DNA from: Mariannaea sp. PMI_226
Lineage: Eukaryota; Ascomycota; Sordariomycetes; Hypocreales; Nectriaceae
Length of the DNA: 64,000 nt
Assembly: GCA_024336345.1 (NCBI GenBank)
Contig: JANFOG010000006.1
Location: 1,922,001 to 1,986,000, forward strand
Reading direction: 5' to 3'
This document shows positions 23,913-34,819 of this stretch, one piece after another. The notes beneath the pieces were generated by a model, which was not told the origin of the DNA, did not search any database, and saw nothing but the letters and a program-made list of their open reading frames with translations. A program made the position numbers and the translations under genes. Every line of letters starts with the position of its first letter. The first letter of the stretch is position 1.

Positions 23913-26900
23913 CAGGACGCAAGCAATGGTAATCGGAGAGCACGCGTCCCGAGATAGTCGGAGAGTTTGGTGAAGTTATCGACAAAATGTCGTCACGAGT
24001 CGCAGGCTCTTTGGAATGCTGGTCGCTGTTGTAGGTTGGCTAGAAAAGCCAACGTGGGTGCACCCTGTCAATTAGGGATTGATAAGGCGTCTGTGCGCGA
24101 TTGTACCTTGTGACCCCTGGGGCGAAACGGTGCGGCCCTCTGTTGTAATTACCTACCTGTTTCTTCGCGCCTTGTACTGTACCGAGTCGTACAGTGCCTG
24201 TATAAGAGTCAAAGACGGAATCGATATCAGCGAATAGCAGGTGCAAGTCGTCGATTGTTTGTCAATTGGTTCAAGGGAGATTGAGAGAAGCAATCTCGAG
24301 GCAAACCGGTTATATGGAGAGTCGAACGTGAGATCAATGGAGGGGGAGGAAAGAGGAAGAGGACGAAGGGATGAGGGGAGTGACAGAATATGTATTGTCT
24401 TCTCTTTGCCCCCGAAAAAGGAGCCAGCAAAAGCGACAATGGGGGGATAAGCTGATGGGGATAAGCTGATGAAGGACAGACAAGTAGTAGTGTCACGGAC
24501 GTACCGTTAGCTCTCAGCACAGAAGATTCCAAGTTTCTTTTTTTTTTGCCTTGCGCTCCCTCCCCGCACTCTTCAAAATCAAAATCCTACGTCGCAATGC
24601 GGGCTCCAGAAGGCGTGGCGTGCGTCGCGGAGGCGTGTCTCAAACAAGTGGTGACGGGTAGGTGAGATGTGGGCTGTTTGCTTGAATTGGCTTATGCTTA
24701 GGACTTGAATAATATTCGAGATGTTTTAACAATGGCCCCTCGAGGAGGTGGTTCTTATCAACTTAAAACTTCTTATATCTACCAGCCTTGGTAATGAACT
24801 TTGGTTCGAGCTTGATCAAGTAGGTAGGTAGACTTGAACTGCTGGACTTGGGACGGTAGTGGTGATTATTGTAACCCCCCCTCGTGAGGTTGGGTGTGTA
24901 TGTGGCACCGTACCAACGTATGCAGGACCGCAAGACGCCGTCTTCCGTAACAGGAAAAGGGCCTTTCTGCTGGGCTAATAGTGTGGGTCGATTTGATCGA
25001 TGCAACGAATAGAGTGAATTGGAAATCAAGACAGAGGTCAACTAGCTGCTGCGTTAGCTCATTAGTCAAGGACAATAAAAGGAGTGAGAGGCTATGCAGT
25101 GAAGTGCCAGGAAGAGGGGTGTGTGTATGTGTGCTATCATTACGCGTTTGCGGCGCAAGTCCTAGCTTTCAATTGAACAAAGAAAAAGATATCTCTGGAA
25201 AGCTCAAAAGCCATAGAGAGCTTGGTCGGGAAACGATGAGCGAGTGCATAACAACAACAGACCGCCTATTGGAGAAATGGCGGTCTAGTTTGATATCGGG
25301 TCTTACAAGTCAACCGGCTCCGACGTCTTTGCTTCCCTAAAGTCAATTCCCGGGCCCGGGTGTGTCATTGCTTCATCCAATGACCCATGGTTCAATTGAA
25401 GAGGGGGTAAACGGCAAGGGCCGGGATAGAAGCCGCAGAGACAGCGGGCAGGGTTGAAAGTCGACCATAAGGGTAAGGTATACAAGAAACGAGAAGCTGA
25501 AAAGCCAGCATTCAAGCATCGGCGCATGACGCCCCTGTCTCCGGGCACAGGCGAATCCAGGCTTGTAATTATCTCCACGATAAGTAGGTAGGCCAGGATA
25601 TCATAGTCTGAGATCACGGTGCGTGCGGTAATCGTACAGCTGGTACAAATTGCGGGAATACCCCCCAGTGGCAGACCAGAAAAGGAGAACGCACGGCCAA
25701 CCAGGCTTGCGAATGCAAGTTGAGAGGCAACCTAAAACAAATCATGACTTACCAGGGAACTCGATGAGAAAATAGGCTGACAGATAGCCAATCACATTTG
25801 CGAATGAAAGGACCAAGATCTTGCGCTGACCTTGTTTGAGGTTCTTTTGATTCTCGGCTGCTATTTGTCTCGATTCTGCGTTGTGATGTGGGTGTTTTGA
25901 AGAAACAAGTTTGTATGCAATGCAGAGCGAAGCAATAGTGTCCGTGATAGCAAAATCCGAAAACGAGTTCGAACTATTCGTACTTGGTACACGAATGCGC
26001 TCTCTTGGGGAAGGGAAAGTGTGCTTACTGGCTGGTTACAAGTGCTAGTCCCTGCAGCTCTCATTCACTTTGGGGTTGGACTGGTGACGGCTGTGATTGG
26101 GAAACCGCAATAAGTCTCGCCCACTTGGCGCCTGGTGGTGAGTGAAAGCGGGATAGGCCACACCTCTACACATCAAACAACCACCACCATATGTGCTCCG
26201 AGTCGACACTGGTAAGCGAAGCAAGAGGGTTGAAATGCAGTGCTATGAAGCGTAGGTAGTCAAGATAAGAATAAGAATTCCCTAGATAAAAAGACAAAAT
26301 TATTGATGTTTCAAAAATCTTGACAGAGCGATGCGTGGAGTGCGGCACGGGAAGGATATTATCATAGAGACTATTCGGCAGGTAAGGCAGGTAAGGTATT
26401 CATGCGTTACGACCTTTTTGTCCCGTCTCAGTGTGACAAACTCCGTGCCATGGCTTCGTTGCCGTCTGTGATTCGTGGGATCGGTGGATCGTCGCCGGGT
26501 CAGTCAGGAAGCTGAAATCGGGATGTGGTTTGTTTGCTCCAAGGACTGTGACGTCGAAGTCAAAATTCTGGCAATGCATTTCGTTCCCGTACGAACTTGA
26601 AAGTGGACAGGTGATCGATGTTGCCTGGAGTGCCTGAGGCTGATGGTCAAGATCTCGTGATGCAAGGACAACACGGGTACTGACGTAAGTATTCCTTCCG
26701 TCCTATTTACATAGTACTTTAGCGAGAATTCGCAGCCTCCAATCATTCATCAACCGCTCCCTTCAATACGGATGTAGGACAAGGGTTTCCGGACGAGCTG
26801 TGTGGCCTGTAACCCCTGTGGCTTGCACCAAATCCTTCCCGTCAGCTCACGGTGTGTGGCGTAGCATGCAGATCATCTGCTGTAATAATCACCAGCCTCA

Positions 26901-27992
26901 ATTACATCGTGAACTATTTGTAGTAACGGTAAATATTTAAATCTGCTTCGTATTTGTTCGTCAATTCCAAAGCCCCAATCGCAATGTCTTTTCAGCTATT
27001 CCAAGTGCCGGTCAGCTATAAGTCAAGAGATATCGCCGCTGCTGTTATTGGTTATTCAGGAATCTTGGTTGACTTATTGGACAGTGAGTAAACGAGTGCA
27101 CCAACTAGCAGACGAGGGGTAAAGAGTAAAATTACCTGCTGTCACAAGTTGTCAGACCATCTGTGCCATGAATGTGAATTTAACCATCCATTTATATTTA
27201 CTTGTGTGGATTGTTTGTGTCTCATTGTTTGGCAAGGAGGATTTTGCTTGCGCACGACTTGGTTCCATATATGCATTATTCAGTGATACTGCCTCTTTAA
27301 TAGCCATAACATTATCCAGCCCGTCTACCTTTTCCTCATCTACTATGAAATATAGCTGTAACCTCATCTCACCGCAGCCCGATTAGAAAGCTCTAGTCCC
27401 TTTTACACAGCTCAAAGCCTTCTCAGAATTTGCAGTAACTCTACCTGGATGTGAAATTTAGGTACAGAGACAGACACGAATTGTAGCCCTCAACTAAGAT
27501 GCTCAATAGTGTATTTAGATGTCTAATGTAGAATTTTAGCCTCCGTTGGCTGAAATCCCCTGGTCCAAGTCTCGCTCTCAATTTATATGCAATTGCGCAA
27601 ACCTGATGCCACGCACAAAGTCTTCCTTCGCCGTGCTCGATCCTGCATTTCTATCATAAGACAACCAAGAGCCAGACTTCAACTTTCACCTAAAATTTTC
27701 CGTTACTTACCAAACCCTCCAATACAAGATGATGGTTTGAGAAAAGAAGAGGGCGCAGGGACCTGCCGTTATCATGTAAACACGCCTCTTTGTAAACGCC
27801 CTCGACAATCCATCGCTGTTGCCGTCTGCAAATTGCAAGTTGAAATCTTGCACTGATATGTTCCTTACTAGAATAAAGATAGAAATCTCCTTCCAAAAAC
27901 ATCAGAGTTGAATGTTCAAAATTCGTCAAATTCAACAGTTCAATCTCTCGCATTCTTCATACTCATCCCCCAATATCTTTGAGTCGATAGTC
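23913..27992. other. Gene-poor region, 4.1 kb
   Basis: The segment holds the mevalonate kinase promoter at its left end and no supported gene elsewhere. Short open frames (for example 25303-25617 and 27587-27856) lack family features or convincing splice partners. A T run occurs at 24537-24548. A 35-codon frame at 26984 (MSFQLFQVPVSYKSRD and on), followed by a GTGAGT, could be an isolated exon, but no partner exon was found. Confidence 0.45.
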
Positions 27993-28640
27993 ATGGTCAT
28001 CACGGAGATCTCTCTCTTTAAACTCAATGTCGGTCTCGGCAACGCCGAGTTCAAAACTATTATTCGCAAGGCTATTGAAGTTCAAGATCAATGGATCCGG
28101 CAGAATCAGCCACATCTGCTGCAAGACAAGCCTTACCAGCATCATAGCAGCTACTTTCTTTATCCCACTTTGCCTGGTCGCTCGACTCTCTTCATCACCG
28201 CACCCTGGGATGATCCAGAAACCCATTATTCCTGGATTAGAAGTCAAGACAGTAAGGTTTTCTTGAGCAAACTCAGCAGGTTTCTGAGTGAAGAAGACGA
28301 CTCGACCAGTATCCTACATATGAACCCTGCACGCGCGAGCGACCCCGAGTTACGAGGCGATCTCTTCGCCCAGAATACTCCTTTCGGCCTGATCAGGATT
28401 ACATGCAAGCCTCGCGAAGTAGTGTGGATGCAACAATGGTTCCTTGGAGTGGTTTCCCAAGCACGAGATTTGAATCCAGACGCCAGGGTCTGGGGTGGTT
28501 GGAGGCTGGAGGAGGATGATATGAACACAGAGGAACTTTACATTTTCTGGAACCAGAAGGTACTTGACGGAAGGCTGGACAGCTTGCTCAGCGTAGCTGG
28601 CATTACGCATGACATATGGCTATTCCAGAATGTAGAGTAG
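27993..28640 (+). CDS. Hypothetical protein, possible dimeric alpha/beta-barrel fold
   Basis: A single-exon frame of 215 residues from the ATG at 27993; the frame also opens at an earlier ATG at 27912, adding 27 low-complexity residues. The start MVITEISLFKLNVG is the usual beginning of fungal proteins with an antibiotic-monooxygenase-like or stress-responsive A/B-barrel domain. It is followed by a helix with WIRQNQPHLLQ and by SSYFLYPTLPGRSTLFITAPWDD, a strand pattern consistent with the fold. Two such half-repeats may be present. There are no catalytic residues to name. Recognition is by general pattern only, so the function is open. Confidence 0.6.
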   Translation: MVITEISLFKLNVGLGNAEFKTIIRKAIEVQDQWIRQNQPHLLQDKPYQHHSSYFLYPTLPGRSTLFITAPWDDPETHYSWIRSQDSKVFLSKLSRFLSEEDDSTSILHMNPARASDPELRGDLFAQNTPFGLIRITCKPREVVWMQQWFLGVVSQARDLNPDARVWGGWRLEEDDMNTEELYIFWNQKVLDGRLDSLLSVAGITHDIWLFQNVE

Positions 28641-28859
28641 CCACTGAATATGTCTACATTCTATCGGGGTCATTATCACAAGAACACGGCGTGGGAAGGC
28701 AAGAGTTGATTTGATTCGTGCTTTTTTACTTTTTAACACTCTATTCGAGCATCCTTCCTTCAGAGCACATGAAATGCAAGGTATCCCGAGACGCCCATTC
28801 GTGCATGTGAATTCTCCTACTCCCAAAGCAGTCCGTTTCCTACCACATGTTCACGTAAC
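28641..28859. other. Convergent spacer
   Basis: 219 bases between the barrel-like protein and the ribosomal protein gene. Nothing seen. Confidence 0.5.
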
Positions 28860-29348
28860 TTAGTTCTTCTTGGAGACGTCGGTGAGCTGGAGGGCTGTAC
28901 GGGGTTCTGGTCAGTATCGTCCATCAAGCACTAGATCCTTTCGACTCGGCTAGATTGGGAATCAAGGGGCGCATACTGGGGGGGAGGCTCTGCTTGAGCT
29001 TCTCGGCCTTGTCGGAGTCCTTGAGCACCAGGGTGTAGAGGTGCTTCTGGCAGCGGACCTTGAACTTGACGTTGCCGGCCTTCTTGTTCTTCTTGATCCG
29101 CGCGGCTGTAGTCAATGTCAGAAATACTCTTTCATGGTGCAAATCCCCCTCAGTCACCAGGCGTCTCTGTCCTCGTGGTCGTGGGTTCGGGGTTCAATCA
29201 TGGGACGTACACGAAGCGTCCTTGCGACGGCAGATCTCGATGAACTATAATTCAACATTAGTACCAAAACAATTGCTTGGTTCTGCAGGAATTGCAGGTT
29301 TCCATAACTGAAACTCACCTTCTTGATATCAGCGACCTCCTGAGGCAT
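28860..29348 (-). CDS. rpl38: 60S ribosomal protein eL38
   Basis: Four short exons, 29348-29319, 29244-29211, 29105-28977 and 28894-28860, join to 75 residues. The protein reads [30 protein letters not shown], then [20 protein letters not shown] and [14 protein letters not shown], the near-invariant eL38 sequence, ending LTDVSKKN. The splice sites were chosen because only they keep this sequence in frame (donor GTACGT at 29210 rather than the GTGTAC two bases earlier). eL38 sits in the large cytosolic ribosomal subunit. Three introns of 74, 105 and 82 nt within 228 coding bases are typical of fungal ribosomal protein genes. Confidence 0.95.
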
Positions 29349-29829
29349 TTTGGCGGTAGTTCAATAGGACGTTTGAACAAGGTCTTGAATGGGCTCGGTT
29401 TGCGATTTCGAGAGTTTGCAAAGGAATTATTTTTGTGCGTCGCTTTTTCGCGGGGCCGGAAGCACGGGCCATCTGCGGTTAGTCCGTTCGGGAGAGAGAC
29501 GGCCGATCCACCGACTGTGGCGCACCAGATGGAAAGCTGGTGTGGCGGACTTTATCTGCCTAGTCTAGGAGGTATCCAACTCCTCCTCAAGATGTGGCGC
29601 CACTCAGGAAGCTTCATTTCATCCTGGCAATTGGCCACCTTTCATCGCAACAAAACTGAACTAGGTGGCATTATCCTGATCAAAGCATATATTACTATTA
29701 ACTCCCTGTGAACTTATTCTGAATTTGCCCTTGCGTTTTGAAGTTTTACATTTGTCGATATCGATACAGAGACATTCTTCCAGGTCCACAGAAAACACGC
29801 CGCGCGTACGTTAATCATCAGGTTACAAG
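29349..29829. promoter_or_regulatory. Divergent promoter region, eL38 and microexon gene
   Basis: 481 bases separate two divergent start codons and must carry both promoters. An open frame of 144 codons crosses it (29277-29711) but overlaps the eL38 first exon in antisense and has no family features. Confidence 0.45.
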
Positions 29830-30298
29830 ATGCCGACAGCTCTGGACAATGCGATGAAGTCCAAGGTAAGTCTTTACTATTTGCCTTGTCTATTTACTTC
29901 CATCTCACAGTTTGTTTACCCGCGATGAACATTTTGCTGACAGTGACATGAAAGAACATGGTATGGGGTAAGGATGCATTGAAGCCATAGGGTAGGTAGC
30001 TCAACTGGGTGCTGACCATATCCCAACAGCTTTTGGTCTGGTAGTTATCGCGGCTACAGCTAAGGTTATTTGGGGGACTGAAATGTTTCCACCGGAGAAA
30101 GATCCCACCGGCGACCCAAATGCTTGGAGCCGTGAGGAGATGCGCCGATGGTTGGCAGCAGTTAGTGCACTTCGTATTCCTCCTCATGGAAAGTTAGGCT
30201 AATGTCCACCACAGAGGAATCTATTCCCCCAGGACTCTGATACCCGGGAAGAATTGCTGGATAGGGTATTGGCGAACATGAGGAATACCAGGAGTTGA
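29830..30298 (+). CDS. Small membrane protein of unknown function with a 13-nt microexon
   Basis: Exons 29830-29865, 29955-29967, 30030-30160 and 30215-30298 give 87 residues. The second exon is only 13 bases (AACATGGTATGGG) and is needed to keep frame between MPTALDNAMKSK and the rest. It supplies NMVW in front of a hydrophobic segment, AFGLVVIAATAKVIW, which looks like one membrane span. Then come a Pro- and Asp-rich loop (FPPEKDPTGDPNAWS) and a C-terminal part, REEMRRWLAARNLFP plus TREELLDRVLANMR, that resembles a HeH or SAP-type helix-extended-helix. I recognise the type as conserved among filamentous fungi but know no function. Introns are 89, 62 and 54 nt. Confidence 0.75.
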
Positions 30299-31279
30299 TG
30301 GCTGCCCTGTCCTGTCCTGGCCGTTCTCCATCCACCTCACCAATGCACACTTACCGCCGCACTGCACACACACACACATACACACACAGGATGGCAATTT
30401 TTGTCGTGGATACCTACTCTATGCTTATGGCAACAACGTGGCCAGCGGCGCACAGGGACGTTTTTAAGTAGCGCCACGAGTTTTGAGTTTCGATGGAATA
30501 TGATTAATGATTTTTACTTCGGTCAAGAGGAATAACAAACATGACCTAAGGGAGAATAGCTGCAAACTTAAGGCTCGGTCAAAATAAAATTGAAGATTTG
30601 TTTTGGGGTAATACTCGTGGTTCTTGCTCAGCGTTATAGCTTGATTATTTCGTCCAACGCTGACCGGTTTCTAGCCAATGATGGGTTGCTCACTAAGGTA
30701 CTCTGTACTATGCAATCTGTAGGTGCATCTATAATAGGTACCTAATATGAGGTCGTCCCTAATAATAATTAACGGAATAGTCCGTACCTACCTACATCCA
30801 GTACGTAGTGCGGGCTGTTAGTTGTCTCTGCCACAGGGCCCTGTTCCAGAAGCGAATAGAATAAGACATGGATGGGTCTTTCACTAAAGTTAGCAAGCAC
30901 TAACCCAACTCTGCTCCCAACTGCGGACGAAGTACCAGACCAGCCATCAAGGGCCCTCTAACCCAACCACCCAACCATTTTAGTCGTCTCACCAGTCCCT
31001 GCACGTGCCACTCCACTGCCAACTTGCGACATGGATTCCATCCTCTGTTCATCTCTCCTTCATCGGCTTGATAGCCTGCATCAATGATTACCTCCTCATC
31101 GTCAGAGAGACTTTGCCTTGCTATCATGGTTTACGCCATTTAGCTTCCACCTCGCGGCAACTCAACCTCTTCGCCATTCTGCTGCCCCGCCGACAGCCTC
31201 TATTTGAAAGGGCGTCGCATCTGGAGAGCTACCAACCTGCTTCGCGTATGCTCCCGACGTCATCCCTCCGATCCACACC
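30299..31279. other. Intergenic region, about 1 kb
   Basis: A CA repeat lies at 30365-30389. No gene is supported. Confidence 0.5.
30365..30389. repeat. CA dinucleotide microsatellite
   Basis: An ACACAC run interrupted once by AT, directly downstream of the microexon gene. Confidence 0.8.
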
Positions 31280-32617
31280 ATGGCATTTCTGGAAGACCCG
31301 CGCTTGCGACAGCGCTGGAATCAGATTACACACGATGCCGAAGCTGTAACCGAGAATGCCGCCGCTGGTATATGGTCGTTTCAGCATCATTACATTAACC
31401 CATGCTTCTCCTCCTTCTTGCACTCCATCGAGCAGTGCACTGCGGTCTGCCTCGGGGACCCGGAAGAGCGCATACGAAAGCGCAGGGAACGGGAACATGC
31501 GCGCAGAGGGGCAGAATACAGCTTTGATTTCTACGATGATTGGTATGGTGAAGAGCAAAGCGGCGGCTTGTTCAGTAACTGGGGTAATGAGGATTGGGAG
31601 AGGCTACTTGCTGGTACCGGTAGCCAGAAAAAACATACTGTTGGGGAGACATCCGAACAGCCTCGCCGCAAACGAGGAATGAGTTATGGCACAAGAGGTG
31701 GACGACGAAAACCAAGCGAAAATGACCCTACAATTATCCCAAGCACACAACCCATAGGGTTCCTAAGTAAGCTGCCCTGGAAGGTGGGCGGCACCTTGCG
31801 ATATAAGCCGAGCGCGGCCGACCTGCAAGATAATCCTCAGAGACACGAAGACGGCGAGGCGGAACCTTTACTGGGATCACCCGGCGGCTCGGATCATGGC
31901 GAACTGTTTGTGACTAGGAAACGAAGCGGAACAACCGGGTCGGGCGATACCTCGGATTCTTTTAGGTCACGGGGAGACTTATTTCCCAGCGATGGTGAGG
32001 GTGAGGAAGATGCGATCCCACTTGATGACGAAGTAACATATGATATGGTAAGGAATGACCGCAGTAGTGGGAGGAGTGGGAGAAGTGGCCAGACGAGCAG
32101 TAAGGGAAAAAGGCCAGCCGGTTCCGTCTCGAGGACGGTGTCAAGGACGACATTGGGCTCAGTTCCTTCCAGAGAGTCGCTGCGAGTTTCGTCTAGAGAA
32201 TCTCTGCAGCCTAATCACAAAGCGACTCCATTTCCTACAGTCCCTGATGTGGATGATATCCCATCTCTTCGTGAGTTGGAAATGGAGGAGCATAGGCTGC
32301 GACAAGAAGAGGAAGAGGAATTGGCTAGGAGGAAAGCTGCGGCAATGCAACTAGCGGCAGAAAAAGGGCTCGGCGATACGAGCCCAGCCCTGCGATCGAC
32401 TCTGGAACCAAAGCCCATTGTGGCAGATGATGAGGCCGACAGACCCATGCCTCCCGGAGATGTTGCTACAGAGGCCGTTGAGTCAGGCAAGAACCCTATG
32501 GTATCGGAAGATCAAGGGAAAGAGAACGCGCTTGCGATAGGCTCCGAGCTTGCTGATACAAAACATCCGCTTCAAGAAGCACCATTCGTCCCAGCACGAT
32601 TACCACAGTTTGAATGA
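31280..32617 (+). CDS. Conserved fungal protein of unknown function, acidic and low-complexity
   Basis: One exon of 445 residues. The N-terminal 90 residues look ordered: WNQITHDAEAVTENAAAGIW, then a cysteine-containing segment CFSSFLHSIEQCTAVCLGDP, a basic helix RKRREREHARR and the aromatic stretch YSFDFYDDWYGEE. The remainder is rich in Ser, Arg, Gly, Asp and Glu, with a heptad-like charged helix (about residues 330-365, RELEMEEHRLRQEEEEELAR). It ends VPARLPQFE. There is no signal peptide and no clear membrane span. The mix of an ordered N-terminus and a long disordered, probably phosphorylated tail suggests a scaffold or trafficking role, but I do not recognise a named family. Confidence 0.75.
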   Translation: MAFLEDPRLRQRWNQITHDAEAVTENAAAGIWSFQHHYINPCFSSFLHSIEQCTAVCLGDPEERIRKRREREHARRGAEYSFDFYDDWYGEEQSGGLFSNWGNEDWERLLAGTGSQKKHTVGETSEQPRRKRGMSYGTRGGRRKPSENDPTIIPSTQPIGFLSKLPWKVGGTLRYKPSAADLQDNPQRHEDGEAEPLLGSPGGSDHGELFVTRKRSGTTGSGDTSDSFRSRGDLFPSDGEGEEDAIPLDDEVTYDMVRNDRSSGRSGRSGQTSSKGKRPAGSVSRTVSRTTLGSVPSRESLRVSSRESLQPNHKATPFPTVPDVDDIPSLRELEMEEHRLRQEEEEELARRKAAAMQLAAEKGLGDTSPALRSTLEPKPIVADDEADRPMPPGDVATEAVESGKNPMVSEDQGKENALAIGSELADTKHPLQEAPFVPARLPQFE

Positions 32618-33685
32618 GACAAAAAAGGCATGGTGTATGTCTAATGGGTACAGATGGAAGACCACGCCTAGCTCTCACACAAAGAGAACTACACGATGGA
32701 TGGAAAAACTAATTTGCATTTCTGGCGCTGTAAAATATGGGAGGAGTTTTATGCAATGGGCGAAGATCACGATATAAAGCTGAATGCGTGCATGATACCA
32801 AACCGCGAAGGAAGGGAGAGAGGGAAAGATATATATATGTATACGAATAGGACTGAGGCCAAGGAAATATCGATGGCTATACGGCAGAATGGCCGTCAAA
32901 ATGAACAAGACATGAATTACGTCTTACTTACAGCATCAGACACATGTCTCTACCAGCCCAGGGTTCGTTCTGACGTGGCATAATAGGCGGCGGAGGAGAC
33001 ACATGCCTGGTTGTGTCTCATCGTGTGCCTGGGTTACGGATAGGAATATATGAGCCAAAGCAAACAGAGCGAATTTGTCCAGCTTCTTGACAAGAATATA
33101 GTGTTGATTTTTGTACAGTGTGATATGTAGTCAATGGCAGACATTAACCAGAATTGTGAAAGGGAGGACAAAGAGGTCCAGATGTTACGGCACAGAAAGG
33201 GGCTGCTCAAGCAACAGGAGTAAGGTGTCATCCGAGGATGAACAGAAAAAAAAAACAAATATTACGAAGGAAACGTTTTCTGAAGGCATTCAGCACATGA
33301 GATGAACCGAATTGGTTGCCTAAAACGGGGAAGTACTGTATACGAATCTATCCCTACATAGCATTCGTGCCTCGGTTTCCCCGCAGTATCGAAGTCGCAG
33401 TGCCGCATGTTGCTCGGCCCGAGATGAGAGGTGAAGAATGGCAATCTCACCTGAGTAAGAAGCAGGGCCCCAGCGCGAGACACTCGACAAAGTTGAGACA
33501 GAACCATTATTTTTATTGTTATTATTATTATTAAAGAGACCCTTTAAAGAGACCCCTTTCACATAGTCTTGTTGGATGGCCGCTTAGCTAGCTAGTTTCC
33601 TGATCTGTATAAACCAGAACTCGCACATCCACTTACACGCACGGTACACCACCTGGCATTTGACAGAAAACAAACCATCATCAAC
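32618..33685. other. Intergenic region, about 1.1 kb
   Basis: No gene is supported. An ATT/TTA-rich run at 33508-33533 is followed by two near copies of TTAAAGAGACCC (33531-33555). Confidence 0.5.
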
Positions 33686-34819
33686 ATGGCACCAAACGGC
33701 CCAATCACCACGCCTCTCACGGCCCTCCTGGGGATCCAGCACCCGATCCTCCTGGCCGGCATGGCCCGCACCTCGGGGGGACGCCTCGCCGCTGCCGTAT
33801 CCAACGCCGGCGGCCTCGGTGTCATTGGTGGGTTCCAGTACACGCCCGACCAGCTGCGCGACATCATCGCCGAGATGAAGGAGAACTTCTCTCGGCCTGA
33901 CCTCCCGTTCGGTGTAGATCTGGCGCTGCCGCAGATCGGCGGCAATGCGCGAAAGACGAACCACGACTACACGGGCGGTAAGCTCGAGGAGTTGGTCGAC
34001 ATCATCGTCGAGAGCGGCGCGAAGCTGTTTGTGTCTGCTGTTGGAGTCCCGCCCAAGCACGTCATCGAGAAGTTTCATAAGAATGGCATATTGGTGATGA
34101 ATATGGTCGGTCATCCGAAGCACGCCGTAAGTTTTCGATGAGAGATTGTCAGTTTCCGAGGCGGAGAAAAAAAGCTGACGCGTGTAATCCTTTCTGCTTC
34201 CATCTAGGCCAAAGCACTTGATCTAGGCGTCGACATGGTCTGCCCTCAAGGTGGCGAAGGAGGAGGTCACACTGGTGCCATTGCCAACTCCGTCCTCATT
34301 CCTGCTGTTGTGGATGTGGCCAACAAGTACCAGCCGCCCATGCTCAAGGGCCAACGCGCGATGGTCGTCGCCGCCGGTGGCATCTCGTCAGGCCGCAGCT
34401 TGGCGAGCTCCCTGATGCAGGGCGCCGTGGGCGTCTGGGTGGGCACGCGCTTCGTTGCTTCAGTCGAGGCTGGGTGCAGCGAGGAGCACAAGCGCGAGGT
34501 CGTATCGTGTGGGTTTGAAGGAACGGAGCGGACCCTCGTCTTATCTGGGCGACCGCTTCGGATGAAGACGAATGAATACATCCGCTCGTGGCATGCGAAA
34601 CCGGACAAGATCAAGGAGCTGTGTGACCGTGGCGTTGTGCCAATTGAGCATGATTTTGAAGAAGGCAACGACATTGACCCACCCCATTTGATGGGGCAGG
34701 TCGCTGGTGCAATTACGAGCGTGATGCCAGCTGGAGATATCGTCGATGAGATGGTGGCAGAGGCAGTCAGCATGTTAAAGCTTGGAGGGCAGTATCTGTC
34801 GGGCAAGAGTCGACTGTGA
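33686..34819 (+). CDS. Nitronate monooxygenase (2-nitropropane dioxygenase family)
   Basis: Exons 33686-34126 and 34208-34819 give 350 residues. It is a TIM-barrel flavoprotein: the start LTALLGIQHPILLAGMA and the loop AAAVSNAGGLGVIGG are the FMN-binding beginnings of this family. PQGGEGGGHTG carries the conserved GGH histidine used as catalytic base, and AAGGISSGRSLASSLMQGA with GVWVGTRF forms the phosphate-binding end. The family oxidises alkyl nitronates to carbonyl compounds and nitrite, detoxifying propionate-3-nitronate and related poisons. No targeting signal is seen, so it is probably cytosolic or peroxisomal; the C-terminal SRL is a possible peroxisomal targeting signal type 1. Intron 34127-34207 is 81 nt. 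Confidence 0.93.

Noticed and set aside
26984..27091. Short exon-like frame MSFQLFQVPVSYKSRD followed by GTGAGT
   Set aside because: No acceptor with a continuing frame could be found downstream, so a gene is not supported.
29106..29210. Possible intron-encoded C/D snoRNA in an eL38 intron
   Set aside because: CTGA boxes are present, but the C box candidate (ATGATTG) does not match the consensus and no terminal stem was seen.
29277..29711. 144-codon plus-strand frame between eL38 and the microexon gene
   Set aside because: It is antisense to eL38 exon 1 and lies in the divergent promoter; no family pattern.
33584..34123. 179-codon open frame on the minus strand
   Set aside because: It is the antisense shadow of nitronate monooxygenase exon 1; the sense frame has clear FMN-binding motifs.
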